From the NCBI GenBank assembly GCA_003517725.1, contig DOZZ01000062.1, positions 9,552 through 28,767 on the forward strand: 19,216 nucleotides of DNA. The letters run 5' to 3'. The notes below the pieces were generated by a model. The model ran no database searches and was not told where the DNA came from. It was given only the letters and a program-made list of their open reading frames with translations. Numbering within the stretch: position 1 is the stretch's first letter; each line of letters opens with the position of its first letter. Origin of the DNA: Bryobacterales bacterium (lineage in GTDB: Bacteria; Acidobacteriota; Terriglobia; Bryobacterales; Bryobacteraceae). The position numbers were made by a program, and so were the translations under genes. Below are positions 1-7,855 of the stretch, in pieces.

Positions 1-67
1 AACCTGCCCCACTTTTCTAGAGCTGTAGCACTTGCGCGGCGTGCCCCATCTGGTGTGTGATCGAACC

Positions 68-1216
68 ATGCAAATTCGCGCCTTTGGGCTAGCGCTTCTG
101 ATGGCATGCGGCGCCGCCCTGCTGCCCGCCGCCGATCCCTATTTTCTGTATACCGGGACGTACACCGATAAAGGCAGCGAGGGAATTTATGCGTGGCGCG
201 TGGACGGCGCCTCGGGCAAGAGCGCGCCGCTGGGCCTTGTGGCGGCCTCGGCCAACCCAACGTTTCTGGCGCTGCACCCCAACCAAAAGGTGCTCTATGC
301 GGTGAATGAGACTTCGGATTTCGAAGGGCAGAAGAGCGGCTCGGTCAGCGCCTATGCTGTCGACCGCGTGAGCGGCAAGCTGAAGCTGTTGAACCGCGTC
401 AGCTCGCACGGCGCCGGGCCCTGCCATGTGGCCGTGGATGCCACCGGAAAGCTGCTGGCGGTGGCCAACTATGGAGGCGGTAACTTTGCGACTTATCCAC
501 TGGAGGCCGATGGTTCGATCGGCAAGGCATTCCATGTGATCTCGAGCCAGGGCTCCGGGCCCAACACAGCGCGGCAGGAGGGTCCGCATGGCCATTCGGT
601 AAACTTCGCGCCCGATAACCGGCACATGCTGGCCACCGATCTGGGCACCGATAGCGTGCTGGTTTCGGCTTTCGATGCCGCCGCCGGCAGCCTCGTCCCC
701 GGCGTGCCGCCACGCGTCGCGGTGCGCCCCGGCTCGGGACCGCGGCATCTGGTGTTCTCGCGCGACGGCAAATATTGCTACGTCATCAATGAGCTCGATT
801 CCACCATCGACGCGTATCAATACGATGCTGAAACCGGCAACCTGACCGCCATGCAGCATGTGTCCACGCTGCCGGCGGGCTTTAGCGGGCAAAGCACCGC
901 GGCCGAAATCGCGCTGCATCCGTCGGGCAAATTTCTGTACGGCTCGAATCGCGGCCACGACAGCATCGCGGTCTTCGCCATCGACGAGCACAATGGGCAG
1001 CTCAGTCCGGTCGAAATTGTGGCGACCGGCGGACGCACGCCGCGCAACTTTACGCTCGACCAGAAGGGCCGCTGGCTGTTCGCGGCGAATCAGGATTCCG
1101 ACAACATCACGATGTTCCGCATCAATTCCAAGACCGGCAAGCTGACGCCGTTCCATTCGAGCCTGACGGTGAAGAATCCGGTGTGCGTGCTGCTAATGCC
1201 TGCGGAAGCGAAGTAG
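68..1216 (+). CDS. Lactonase family protein (6-phosphogluconolactonase-like beta-propeller), exported
   Basis: A 382-aa protein of the YbhE/Pgl lactonase family, a seven-bladed beta-propeller whose characterised members hydrolyse 6-phosphogluconolactone. Visible family marks are the N-terminal YFLYTGTYT blade, repeated 'LHPxxKxLYAxNE'-like blades, GPHGHSV near residue 178, the GSGPRHLVFSRDGKY blade, and a late SNRGHDSIAVF blade. ATG 68 is preferred over an in-frame TTG at 32 because the protein then opens with a signal peptide (basic residue 4, hydrophobic 5-21). Cleavage could follow Ala22. Alternatively LMAC at 11-14 could act as an imperfect lipobox, which would make it a lipoprotein. Export argues against a cytosolic pentose-phosphate role, so the true substrate is unknown. 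It converges on lnt and overlaps its 3' end by 24 nt. No strong Shine-Dalgarno is seen. The family call is sure; the substrate is not. Confidence 0.88.
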   Translation: MQIRAFGLALLMACGAALLPAADPYFLYTGTYTDKGSEGIYAWRVDGASGKSAPLGLVAASANPTFLALHPNQKVLYAVNETSDFEGQKSGSVSAYAVDRVSGKLKLLNRVSSHGAGPCHVAVDATGKLLAVANYGGGNFATYPLEADGSIGKAFHVISSQGSGPNTARQEGPHGHSVNFAPDNRHMLATDLGTDSVLVSAFDAAAGSLVPGVPPRVAVRPGSGPRHLVFSRDGKYCYVINELDSTIDAYQYDAETGNLTAMQHVSTLPAGFSGQSTAAEIALHPSGKFLYGSNRGHDSIAVFAIDEHNGQLSPVEIVATGGRTPRNFTLDQKGRWLFAANQDSDNITMFRINSKTGKLTPFHSSLTVKNPVCVLLMPAEAK

Positions 1217-2644
1217 TCGCCTCGCCGGCGGCCATAGCGCCAGCCCCAAACAGATCACCTGAAACCAGTCGCCCCACTGCGTGTAAAAAGTGAGTTCCGT
1301 GCGGTAATCGAAATTCATGCGCGCCGTAATTTCGGTATATCCGGCCACGGATTGCGCGATGCGCCCGGCCGGGTCGATGGCGGCCGTGATGCCGTCGTTG
1401 GTGCCGCGCAAAATCCAGCGCGCGTTTTCGACGGCGCGCATGCGCACGATCTCGAGATGCTGGAAACGCGCGGCGGTCTTGCCGAACCAGCCATCGTTCG
1501 ACGGGTTCACCAGCACCTCGGCGCCGGAGGCCACGGAGTCGCGGATAAAGCCGGGGAAGACCGATTCATAGCAGATGAATGCCGACAGCCCGTGCCCGTT
1601 GAGTTGCGACACGACGATGTGATCGCCTGCTACGAAGTCGCTGACCTCGCTCGATACCTTATGCGCGATGGCGCCAAACGGCCACGGCACAAATTCGCCG
1701 AAGGGCACCAGGTGCACCTTGTCGTAGCGGCTGACTTCGCGGCCCTCGGGACTGAACACTGCTGCCGAGTTGAAGACGTCGTTATCGCGCGCGCGGCCGA
1801 TCAGGCCGGTCAGCAGCCAGGTGTGGCCACCGATGGTCATTTCCCGCGCAAGGCGCATAAAGCGCGGGTCATCTTCGATAAGCGGCGCGGGAATCTCGGG
1901 CCAGACCACCAGGTCCGCCGGCCGCCCCAGCAGCGGCCCCAACGACAGAGCCGCCAGACGGTCGCGCAACAACGCGTAAGTGCGTTCGGTGAACTGCTGG
2001 TTCTCGTCCACATTGGGCTGCACCATCACGGCCGTATGCGTGCCGGGCGTGGGCCCTGGAAGCCGCGGCAACAACAACAGCGCGGGCCATGCCGCGAGCC
2101 ACAGCAAATGCCTGGGCCGGCGCAGGATCGCCAGTGCTACGGCGGCCGCCGTCAGCGCGAACAGAAATGAGATGCCCCACACGCCGGTGAATGGCGCCAG
2201 GCGCAGCGGCAGCGGCTGATCGATCGCGGCATTGCCCAAGTGCAGCCACGCGAAGAAGAGCGGCGCGTGCGTGAACTCAATGGCGGTCCATAGCCCGGCC
2301 AGCAGCGGGGCGGCCATGGGCGAATCGGCGGCATAGCCCGCGAGCCACGCGAACGCGCCCACCTGCAGAGCTTTGTATAAACAAAAGAGCGCGAACAGCA
2401 CCCAGCCGCCGGCTTCCCCAACGCCGCCGTGCGCGGCCAGCGTGAATTGGATCCAGGGGCACACGCCGCACCAATACACGATGCCCGCGGCGTAGCCCAT
2501 GGCCAAGCGCCGCCACCCGCGCGGCTCTTTGGCGCACGCCAGCAGCAGCGGCGTCAGCGCCAGCGGCGCCAACCATGCCGCGCCGTACGGCGGAAAGCAC
2601 AGCACCAGAAGCACGGCGGCCGCGACCGACAGCAGCCAGTTCAC
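1193..2644 (-). CDS. lnt: Apolipoprotein N-acyltransferase
   Basis: A 483-aa polytopic inner-membrane enzyme that transfers the third acyl chain from phospholipid to the N-terminal cysteine of lipoproteins. Residues 1-195 form several hydrophobic helices. From about 203 the periplasmic nitrilase-like domain begins (VMVQPNVDE). The catalytic triad is present: Glu250 in VVWPEIPAP, Lys309 in RYDKVHLVPFGEFVP, and Cys358 in AFICYESVFP. These correspond to E267, K335 and C387 of E. coli Lnt. A last hydrophobic helix ends the protein. The start is the GTG of GTGA, overlapping the lipA stop codon by 4 nt, so translation is probably coupled. The reading frame stays open far upstream but there only shadows lipA. 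It is the last gene of a five-gene operon, and its 3' end overlaps the convergent lactonase gene by 24 nt. Length and residues match the family well. Confidence 0.95.
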   Translation of the reverse strand: MNWLLSVAAAVLLVLCFPPYGAAWLAPLALTPLLLACAKEPRGWRRLAMGYAAGIVYWCGVCPWIQFTLAAHGGVGEAGGWVLFALFCLYKALQVGAFAWLAGYAADSPMAAPLLAGLWTAIEFTHAPLFFAWLHLGNAAIDQPLPLRLAPFTGVWGISFLFALTAAAVALAILRRPRHLLWLAAWPALLLLPRLPGPTPGTHTAVMVQPNVDENQQFTERTYALLRDRLAALSLGPLLGRPADLVVWPEIPAPLIEDDPRFMRLAREMTIGGHTWLLTGLIGRARDNDVFNSAAVFSPEGREVSRYDKVHLVPFGEFVPWPFGAIAHKVSSEVSDFVAGDHIVVSQLNGHGLSAFICYESVFPGFIRDSVASGAEVLVNPSNDGWFGKTAARFQHLEIVRMRAVENARWILRGTNDGITAAIDPAGRIAQSVAGYTEITARMNFDYRTELTFYTQWGDWFQVICLGLALWPPARRLLRFRRH

Positions 2645-3570
2645 GCGCGCGAGGCCGCTTCGTCGCTGACCATGTCGGCCATGTAGGAGCTGCGCACCAG
2701 AGGCCCGCTGAAGACCATGCGAAAGCCGAGCTTCAGCCCGAATTCGCGATAGGCGTCGAACTGTTCCGGCGCGATAAACTCGGCTACCGGCAGATTGCGC
2801 CGCGTGGGCTGCAGGTATTGGCCGATGGTCGCGACGTCCACATGGTGCTGGCGCAAATCGACCAGCAACTGCTCCACTTCCGCGGCGTTTTCGCCCAGCC
2901 CCACCATGAAGCCCGACTTGGTCAGCACGTCGGGCCGGTGCCGCCGCGCGAACTCCAGCACATCGAGCGACTGCCGGTAATTGGCCTGCGGACGGACGCG
3001 CCGATACAGCCGCGGCACGGTCTCCACATTGTGATTGAAGACGTGCGGGGCGGCGTCCAGCACGCGCGCCACCGCCGCCGCATCGCCGCAAAAATCGGGC
3101 GTCAGCACTTCAACGCGAGCCTCCGGCAGCGCCTCGCGCACGGCCGTGACGGTCGCGGCGAAATGGCGCGAGCCGCCATCCGGCAGATCGTCGCGGTTGA
3201 CGCTGGTGATCACCACGTAGCGCAGGCGCATCTCGGCGGCCATGCGCGCGACGTTCTCCGGCTCCAACGCATCAAGCCGCATATCGTGCTTGGCGGGATG
3301 CCCCTTGGGCACCGAACAGAAGCCGCAGCCGCGCGTGCATAGGTTGCCCAGGATCATGAACGTGGCGGCCTGGCGGCTGAAGCACTCGTGAATGTTGGGG
3401 CAGCGCGCCGATTCGCACACGGTGTGCAGGTTGCGCTGCCGCAGGCCCGTCTTCAATTGGTGCAGCGCTTCAAAATGCGTTGGCGATTTGCGAGCCCATT
3501 GGGGCAGACGCGGCGCGCGCGGCGGCGCTCCGGCGGCGGGCACTATTTGTAGAAATTGATCTGAGCGCAA
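2641..3570 (-). CDS. lipA: Lipoyl synthase (radical SAM)
   Basis: A 309-aa cytosolic enzyme that inserts two sulfurs into protein-bound octanoyl groups to make lipoate for pyruvate and 2-oxoglutarate dehydrogenases and the glycine cleavage system. It carries both iron-sulfur motifs. The auxiliary cluster is Cys52, Cys57 and Cys63 (TVCESARCPNIHEC). The radical-SAM cluster is Cys78, Cys82 and Cys85 (LCTRGCGFCSV). The family C-terminal signature RSSYMAD is also present. The start is TTG at 3570, 3 nt after the stop of the phosphatase gene. No clear Shine-Dalgarno is visible, and a GTG at codon 10 is an alternative, but the conserved region begins only near residue 21 and either start keeps it whole. 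It overlaps lnt by 4 nt. No lipB octanoyltransferase lies in this window. Confidence 0.95.
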   Translation of the reverse strand: MRSDQFLQIVPAAGAPPRAPRLPQWARKSPTHFEALHQLKTGLRQRNLHTVCESARCPNIHECFSRQAATFMILGNLCTRGCGFCSVPKGHPAKHDMRLDALEPENVARMAAEMRLRYVVITSVNRDDLPDGGSRHFAATVTAVREALPEARVEVLTPDFCGDAAAVARVLDAAPHVFNHNVETVPRLYRRVRPQANYRQSLDVLEFARRHRPDVLTKSGFMVGLGENAAEVEQLLVDLRQHHVDVATIGQYLQPTRRNLPVAEFIAPEQFDAYREFGLKLGFRMVFSGPLVRSSYMADMVSDEAASRA

Positions 3571-3573
3571 ATT

Positions 3574-5241
3574 TTATTTTGGCACTATTTCGATCACCAG
3601 CAGCGTCACATCGTCCGACTGCGGCTGGTCGCCCGTGAAGTCGCGGACCGCCTCGACGATGGCCCGGTGCAGTTCCACGCAGGAGCCCTCGGCATGCTTC
3701 ATGATCACATCGCGCAGGCGCCGCTTGCCAAAAAAGGCGCCTTCCTGATTCTCTGCCTCGGTCACGCCATCGCTGTAGATCACGACCTTGGCGCCCGTGG
3801 TCAGGTCCGCCTGATGCAGCGCAAAACCGGTCTCGGCCACCAGGCCCACCGGCATCACCGTGGGCTCCAGATATTCAAGCGTCTCGCCGCGCCGCACCAC
3901 GATCGGCGCGCAGTGCCCGGCGTTGATGTAGGAAAAGCGGCCGGTCGAATCGCACAGCGCCGCGAAGACCGTCGCGAACTTACCGCCCTCCGTCCGCTCA
4001 TACAAAATCTCGTTGATCCGCGACATGGTGGCGGCCAGCGCCTCGGGATGATCGGAAAGCGTCAGAAAGGCGCCCTGCAACAGCGACGCCAGCAGCGCCG
4101 AACTGACACCCTTGCCCGCCACGTCGGCCACCACCGCGGCCCACGCCTCCGGTCCGGTGCGCAGCACATCGAAGTAGTCGCCACCCACCTGGTGCGTAGC
4201 GACGCTACTGCCGGCGGCGCGGAACCAGCCGGTGGCGGGAAGCGCGGCGGGTAACAAGCTCTGCTGTATGTCGCGCGCGACGTCGAGTTCCTGCTCGATC
4301 TTATGCTTGTGGCGCTCTTGCTGCAGCAGACGCGCATTCTCAAGAATGGTGGATGCCTCGAGCGCCAGGGTCTGCAGCAGTTCGCGATTGCCCGCCGCCA
4401 TGTCGCGCCGCAGCGTGCGCGAGTCCAGATACAGCACGCCCGCCGTGTCGTTCGCGGTCGAGAGCACGCTGGTCGCGCTCATGTCGTTGTTCTGAATTTT
4501 CAGCAGCGGCATGCACACGGCGCTGCGCAGTTCCAACTCGGCGGCGCTTTCACCGGGCTCCAGATCGGCGGGATCGAACACCATCGACAACAATTCACGG
4601 CGCTTTTGCAGGCTGCGATGGATCAGGCTCAGCGGAACCCGCAGATCCTCTTCGCGCAGTGTCGCCCCGCTGGCATCCCGCGCGCAGCGCACTTCGAGCG
4701 TCGCCCCTTTGCGCAGCAGCAGGAACCCGCGTTCGGCGCCCGTGATGGTCAGCGCGGCGCCCACTACGGTGGCCAGCACGTCCTCCAGGCTGAACGAATT
4801 CTGCACGGCGCGCGCGACGTCGAGCACCGCGCGCAGCTTCGACAAGTCGCCGCCATCTTCGGGCAGCGTCATGCGCGGCGACGGCGCCAGGGTCACTTCC
4901 TGACTGGCGGGCGCATCGCCTTCGCGCCCGAAGACAACCTGAAAGGAATCCGGCACGCCGAACTCGATGCGGTCGGCGGCGCACAGGCGATGCCGCGTGA
5001 CGCGTTTGCCGTTGACGAACAGGCCGTGGCGGCTGGCCAGGTCTTCCAGAATGTACTCGCGGTCTTCCAGAAAAATCTGGGCGTGCACCCGCGACGTGCG
5101 GCTGTCGCGGATCACCAGCTGGTTATCGGCCTGCCGCCCGATGCGGAATGGGAGCGGGCGCAGATCGACGACCGTGCGGTGCCCCGCCGGATCGATCACG
5201 GTCAAATCGGCGGAGGGAAAATTAGCGAAAGCTTCAGCCAT
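3574..5241 (-). CDS. FHA-GAF-PP2C (SpoIIE/RsbU-type) serine/threonine phosphatase
   Basis: A 555-aa cytoplasmic signalling protein of three modules. Residues about 25-95 are an FHA domain that reads phosphothreonine: IGRQADN, SRVHAQI at 50-56 and FVNGKRV at 75-81. Residues about 140-305 are a GAF-type sensor (ITGAERGFLLL). The stretch around 305-330 is helical and ends in VARDIQQSLLP, the usual linker of RsbU-like phosphatases. Residues about 340-555 are a PP2C domain with metal ligands in GGDYFDV (Asp355), VADVAGKGV (Asp373), YSDGVTEAEN and SDDVTLLV. Family members dephosphorylate anti-sigma-factor antagonists or other phosphoproteins. No partner anti-sigma or antagonist gene is present here. 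ATG 5241 is chosen because the upstream codons shadow the neighbouring gene's end. It lies 16 nt after the zinc-ribbon gene and 3 nt before lipA. Confidence 0.9.
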   Translation of the reverse strand: MAEAFANFPSADLTVIDPAGHRTVVDLRPLPFRIGRQADNQLVIRDSRTSRVHAQIFLEDREYILEDLASRHGLFVNGKRVTRHRLCAADRIEFGVPDSFQVVFGREGDAPASQEVTLAPSPRMTLPEDGGDLSKLRAVLDVARAVQNSFSLEDVLATVVGAALTITGAERGFLLLRKGATLEVRCARDASGATLREEDLRVPLSLIHRSLQKRRELLSMVFDPADLEPGESAAELELRSAVCMPLLKIQNNDMSATSVLSTANDTAGVLYLDSRTLRRDMAAGNRELLQTLALEASTILENARLLQQERHKHKIEQELDVARDIQQSLLPAALPATGWFRAAGSSVATHQVGGDYFDVLRTGPEAWAAVVADVAGKGVSSALLASLLQGAFLTLSDHPEALAATMSRINEILYERTEGGKFATVFAALCDSTGRFSYINAGHCAPIVVRRGETLEYLEPTVMPVGLVAETGFALHQADLTTGAKVVIYSDGVTEAENQEGAFFGKRRLRDVIMKHAEGSCVELHRAIVEAVRDFTGDQPQSDDVTLLVIEIVPK

Positions 5242-5257
5242 GCCCAGGTTTCTTGGC

Positions 5258-5881
5258 TCAAGCCCGGCGCGGCCGGACTCCCGCGAAGGCGCCCCCCGCG
5301 ACCGACCCCAGCGCCACCAGCAGGCCCAGGAAGACCCAGGCAAACACTACCGCGGTTCCGAACACCGCCGGGTCCTGATACATCTCGAGCGCCTGCTGAT
5401 AGCGCGGGGCATCGTGCGGCAAGCTGCTGACCAGCAGGTCGCGCAAACCATTGATGCCGCTGAAGAACAGGTAGATGCTGAAAAAAACCGTGGCCATCAG
5501 GAAGGCCACCAGCCCATTGAGCCAGCCGAGTTTGGCGCCCGCGCGCGGCGTTAGCGTACGGCCACTGTGACGGCGGTAAAGCGTAACTGCGGCAAACCCG
5601 CCACCGGCGGACCACAGCAGCAGCACCGGCGGCATTTGCGCCAACAGCAGATAGGGAACGGCTGTCACCGAGGCGGTTAAGAGGGCCACCCGCACCACCA
5701 GCGGATCATGCCAGCTCACGGCGGCCGGAGGCGGCGCGGTTAGGCGCGCGGCAGCCGGCGCAGGAACTGGCTCCGGAACGATCTCGGGCTCGAGCAACGA
5801 TTCGCCGTGGGGTTTGCCGCAACGATGGCAAAAACGCGCGTTTTCAACCAGCTGCGCGCCGCAACTACAGGTTTCCGACAT
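5258..5881 (-). CDS. Zinc-ribbon membrane protein, function unknown
   Basis: A 207-aa protein with an N-terminal zinc ribbon: Cys5 and Cys7 in ETCSCG, then Cys17 and Cys20 in RFCHRCGKP. A Pro/Ala-rich linker follows (about 25-50), then a membrane part with roughly four hydrophobic segments at about 58-75, 77-93, 110-132 and 168-195. A zinc ribbon tethered to a small helical bundle is common in proteins of unknown role, so I give no specific function. ATG 5881 is preferred because it places the ribbon at the very N-terminus. An AAGGAG lies about 20 nt upstream, farther than ideal. It sits 25 nt after the upstream gene and 16 nt before the FHA-GAF-PP2C gene, which suggests co-expression and perhaps membrane placement of that signalling pathway; this is inference. 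Confidence 0.75.
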   Translation of the reverse strand: MSETCSCGAQLVENARFCHRCGKPHGESLLEPEIVPEPVPAPAAARLTAPPPAAVSWHDPLVVRVALLTASVTAVPYLLLAQMPPVLLLWSAGGGFAAVTLYRRHSGRTLTPRAGAKLGWLNGLVAFLMATVFFSIYLFFSGINGLRDLLVSSLPHDAPRYQQALEMYQDPAVFGTAVVFAWVFLGLLVALGSVAGGAFAGVRPRRA

Positions 5882-5906
5882 GATGGCTGCGCCTGAGGGC
5901 GCTCCT

Positions 5907-6419
5907 TCAGTTTGCAGCAGCCTCTCCGGTCGAAGCAAGCACGATATAAGTGCGCCCGTTTTCACGATGCAGTACAATCACGCGTTTGTAACCGTGCGCG
6001 CTATATTCGGCGCGGGTGGCGCGGTCTTCCTCGTTCGAGAAAATCCAGTGCGGCGAAGTCTTGCGGTAGAAATCGCGCACCTCCGCGACACTGTCGGGCG
6101 TTTCGTATTGGGCCACCACGTAGGAAAAGCCGCGGCCCTCGTCGGACTCGAACTCGAACGCCGGCGCGCCCTTACCCATGCGCACCGCCCCTGGATACAC
6201 TGGAATGCCGACGCTCTCCGGCGAAAAGCCGTTTTCGCGCACATGCACCGAACCGGCCGGCGTTTCAACGCGCAGGCTGTCGCCCTCGGACGTCTGCTGC
6301 GTCGAGATGTGCACGTTTTGAGCGATGTAGAAGGCCGCCAGAAGGCAGGCGGTTAGCCCGATCAAGAGGCCCACCAGCAACTTCCCGATGATCCCGCCAC
6401 GTTGTGAGCGCCGTCTCAT
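5907..6419 (-). CDS. Membrane-anchored hypothetical protein, first gene of the lipA-lnt operon
   Basis: A 170-aa protein not recognised as a named family. A basic N-terminus (MRRRSQRG) is followed by one hydrophobic helix at about 10-33, so most of the chain is probably extracytoplasmic. The outer part contains GIPVYPGAV near residue 72 and then a compact alpha/beta stretch (FSYVVAQYETPDSVAEVRD and on to a Tyr-rich end). A 'P-x-YPGA' plus 'T-x-D-S-x-x-E-V-x-x-FY' pattern recurs in small secreted proteins of soil bacteria, but I know no function for it. ATG 6419 is chosen over a GTG at 6428 because AAGGTGG sits just upstream at a normal distance. It heads the five-gene minus-strand operon, and its start faces the hydroxyacid dehydrogenase gene across about 77 nt. 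Confidence 0.72.
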   Translation of the reverse strand: MRRRSQRGGIIGKLLVGLLIGLTACLLAAFYIAQNVHISTQQTSEGDSLRVETPAGSVHVRENGFSPESVGIPVYPGAVRMGKGAPAFEFESDEGRGFSYVVAQYETPDSVAEVRDFYRKTSPHWIFSNEEDRATRAEYSAHGYKRVIVLHRENGRTYIVLASTGEAAAN

Positions 6420-6496
6420 GCATGCCACCTTGGCTCAACATACGCCGTTTTGCCGCGCCGCGTTCGATTTTTCGCGCCCGTGGTAGTTTGTCCACT

Positions 6497-7465
6497 ATGC
6501 GCGACCTGACGGTGCTGGTGATCTCCGACCCGGCCGACCCTTACCTCCCGATGCTCGATACCATTCGCGACCGCGCCCACGTGGCGATCGGCAACCAGCC
6601 GGAACGTTTCGCCGCCCATGCCGCGTCGGCGCGCGTGCTGTTGAACTGGGCTGGAAAACGGGCGGTGTTCGAACAAACGTTTCACATGGCGCCGCATCTG
6701 GAATGGATCCACTCGCGCTATGCGGGCCTCGATTCCGTGCTGTTTCCCGAGCTGGTGCGGAGTCCGGTGCCGCTGACCAATGCGCGCGGCGTATTCAGCC
6801 AGTCTTTGGGCGAGTTCGTGATCCTCGGCATGCTGTTCTTTGCCAAGGATGTCCGGCGCCTGTTGCGCAGCCAGGCCGCCGCTAAGTGGGACCCGTTCAC
6901 GGTGACGGAACTGCGCGGCCAGACTGTCGGTATTGTCGGCTACGGCGATATCGGACGCGCCGCGGCGCAGCGTGCGCGAGCCATGCATATGCGCATTCTA
7001 GCGGTGCGCCGCCAGCCCCAAAAATCGCAGAATGACCCGCTGGTCGAGCAGACGTTCGGTCTGGACGGCTTGGGCGAGATGCTGCCGCAGTGCGATTACG
7101 TGGTGTGCGCCGCGCCTTTGACGCCGGCCACGAAGCACCTGATGTCGCGCGCGCAGTTCCGGCAGATGAAGCCGGGCGCGGTGGTGCTCAACGTGGGCCG
7201 CGGCCCCGTGATTGATGAAGCGGCTCTGATCGAGGCGCTCCAGGAAGGCCATCTGGGCGGCGCCGCTTTGGACGTCTTCGAAGTGGAGCCGCTGCCGCCC
7301 GATAGCCCGCTGTTCGGGATGCGGAACGTACTGATATCGCCACATAGCGCCGACAACACCAAAACCTGGCTGTCGGAGGCCATGCAGTGTTTTCTGGATA
7401 ACTTCGACCGCTTCCATCGCGGGCAGCCGCTCGCGAACTTGGTCGATAAGCACGCCGGCTACTGA
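6497..7465 (+). CDS. D-2-hydroxyacid dehydrogenase (NAD(P)-dependent)
   Basis: A 322-aa soluble dehydrogenase interconverting 2-keto acids and D-2-hydroxy acids. The Rossmann motif GYGDIG lies at 148-153. The catalytic trio is complete: Arg235 (LNVGRGPVID), Glu264 (FEVEPLP) and His283 (SPHSADN). The strand after the glycine loop ends in AVRRQ rather than an acidic residue, which by analogy with glyoxylate/hydroxypyruvate reductases suggests NADPH preference (inference). The substrate cannot be told from sequence. ATG 6497 is chosen because the upstream in-frame codons lie in the divergent promoter region. There is no Shine-Dalgarno, but TAGTTT lies 7 nt before the ATG, which would suit a leaderless transcript. 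It is transcribed alone and overlaps the convergent small gene by 7 nt. Confidence 0.9.
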   Translation: MRDLTVLVISDPADPYLPMLDTIRDRAHVAIGNQPERFAAHAASARVLLNWAGKRAVFEQTFHMAPHLEWIHSRYAGLDSVLFPELVRSPVPLTNARGVFSQSLGEFVILGMLFFAKDVRRLLRSQAAAKWDPFTVTELRGQTVGIVGYGDIGRAAAQRARAMHMRILAVRRQPQKSQNDPLVEQTFGLDGLGEMLPQCDYVVCAAPLTPATKHLMSRAQFRQMKPGAVVLNVGRGPVIDEAALIEALQEGHLGGAALDVFEVEPLPPDSPLFGMRNVLISPHSADNTKTWLSEAMQCFLDNFDRFHRGQPLANLVDKHAGY

Positions 7466-7812
7466 TTGGTTACTGGTTCGCGCTGCTTGGGCGCCAGCAC
7501 TTCACTCTCGATGGGCGAGGCCACCGGGTGAACGGCCGACGCCGCGGAACCATGCCGCGCGAGCCGCGACTGGAGTTTTGCTAACTGCATTGAGAACGTG
7601 ACATTGGCTTCCGGCGACAGCGCGCCGGGCAGCAGCCCCACCGCCGCCGCGGCAGACTGCGGGATGCGCAAATGGTCCATGGTGTCCTGAATTTCCTCCG
7701 CCAGATGGGCGCGGGTACGGCGCCATCCAGCGTGCTGGTTGCGGCGGCCGAACAGCGTCAGCGCGCCGATTAACAAGATCGATGTAAGGTACAGCGATGC
7801 TAATTCCAACAT
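7459..7812 (-). CDS. Small membrane-anchored hypothetical protein
   Basis: A 117-aa protein of unknown function. The first 21 residues are a hydrophobic helix with few charges (MLELASLYLTSILLIGAL). A basic amphipathic stretch follows (RRNQHAGWRRTR), then a mostly helical soluble part and a Pro/Glu-rich tail. The positive residues directly after the helix suggest a cytoplasmic C-terminus. It begins 43 nt after the sugar transferase stop on the same strand and probably belongs to the polysaccharide-initiation operon. No good Shine-Dalgarno is visible before ATG 7812. Its 3' end overlaps the convergent dehydrogenase by 7 nt. Codon use looks like that of its neighbours, so I think it is a real gene, but I recognise no homologue. 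Confidence 0.6.
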   Translation of the reverse strand: MLELASLYLTSILLIGALTLFGRRNQHAGWRRTRAHLAEEIQDTMDHLRIPQSAAAAVGLLPGALSPEANVTFSMQLAKLQSRLARHGSAASAVHPVASPIESEVLAPKQREPVTNQ

Positions 7813-7855
7813 CTTGGCAATTAATCGGCTTTTTGGGCGCGGGACTTTAGAACGC

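Noticed and set aside
89..1156. Long minus-strand open frame opposite the lactonase
   Set aside because: It is an antisense shadow of a well-supported gene, rich in Arg, His and Gln with no motif; high GC makes such frames common.
2645..3091. N-terminal extension of lnt to position 3091
   Set aside because: The extra 149 residues are an Arg/Ala-rich shadow of lipA; the Lnt-like sequence begins exactly at the GTG overlapping the lipA stop.
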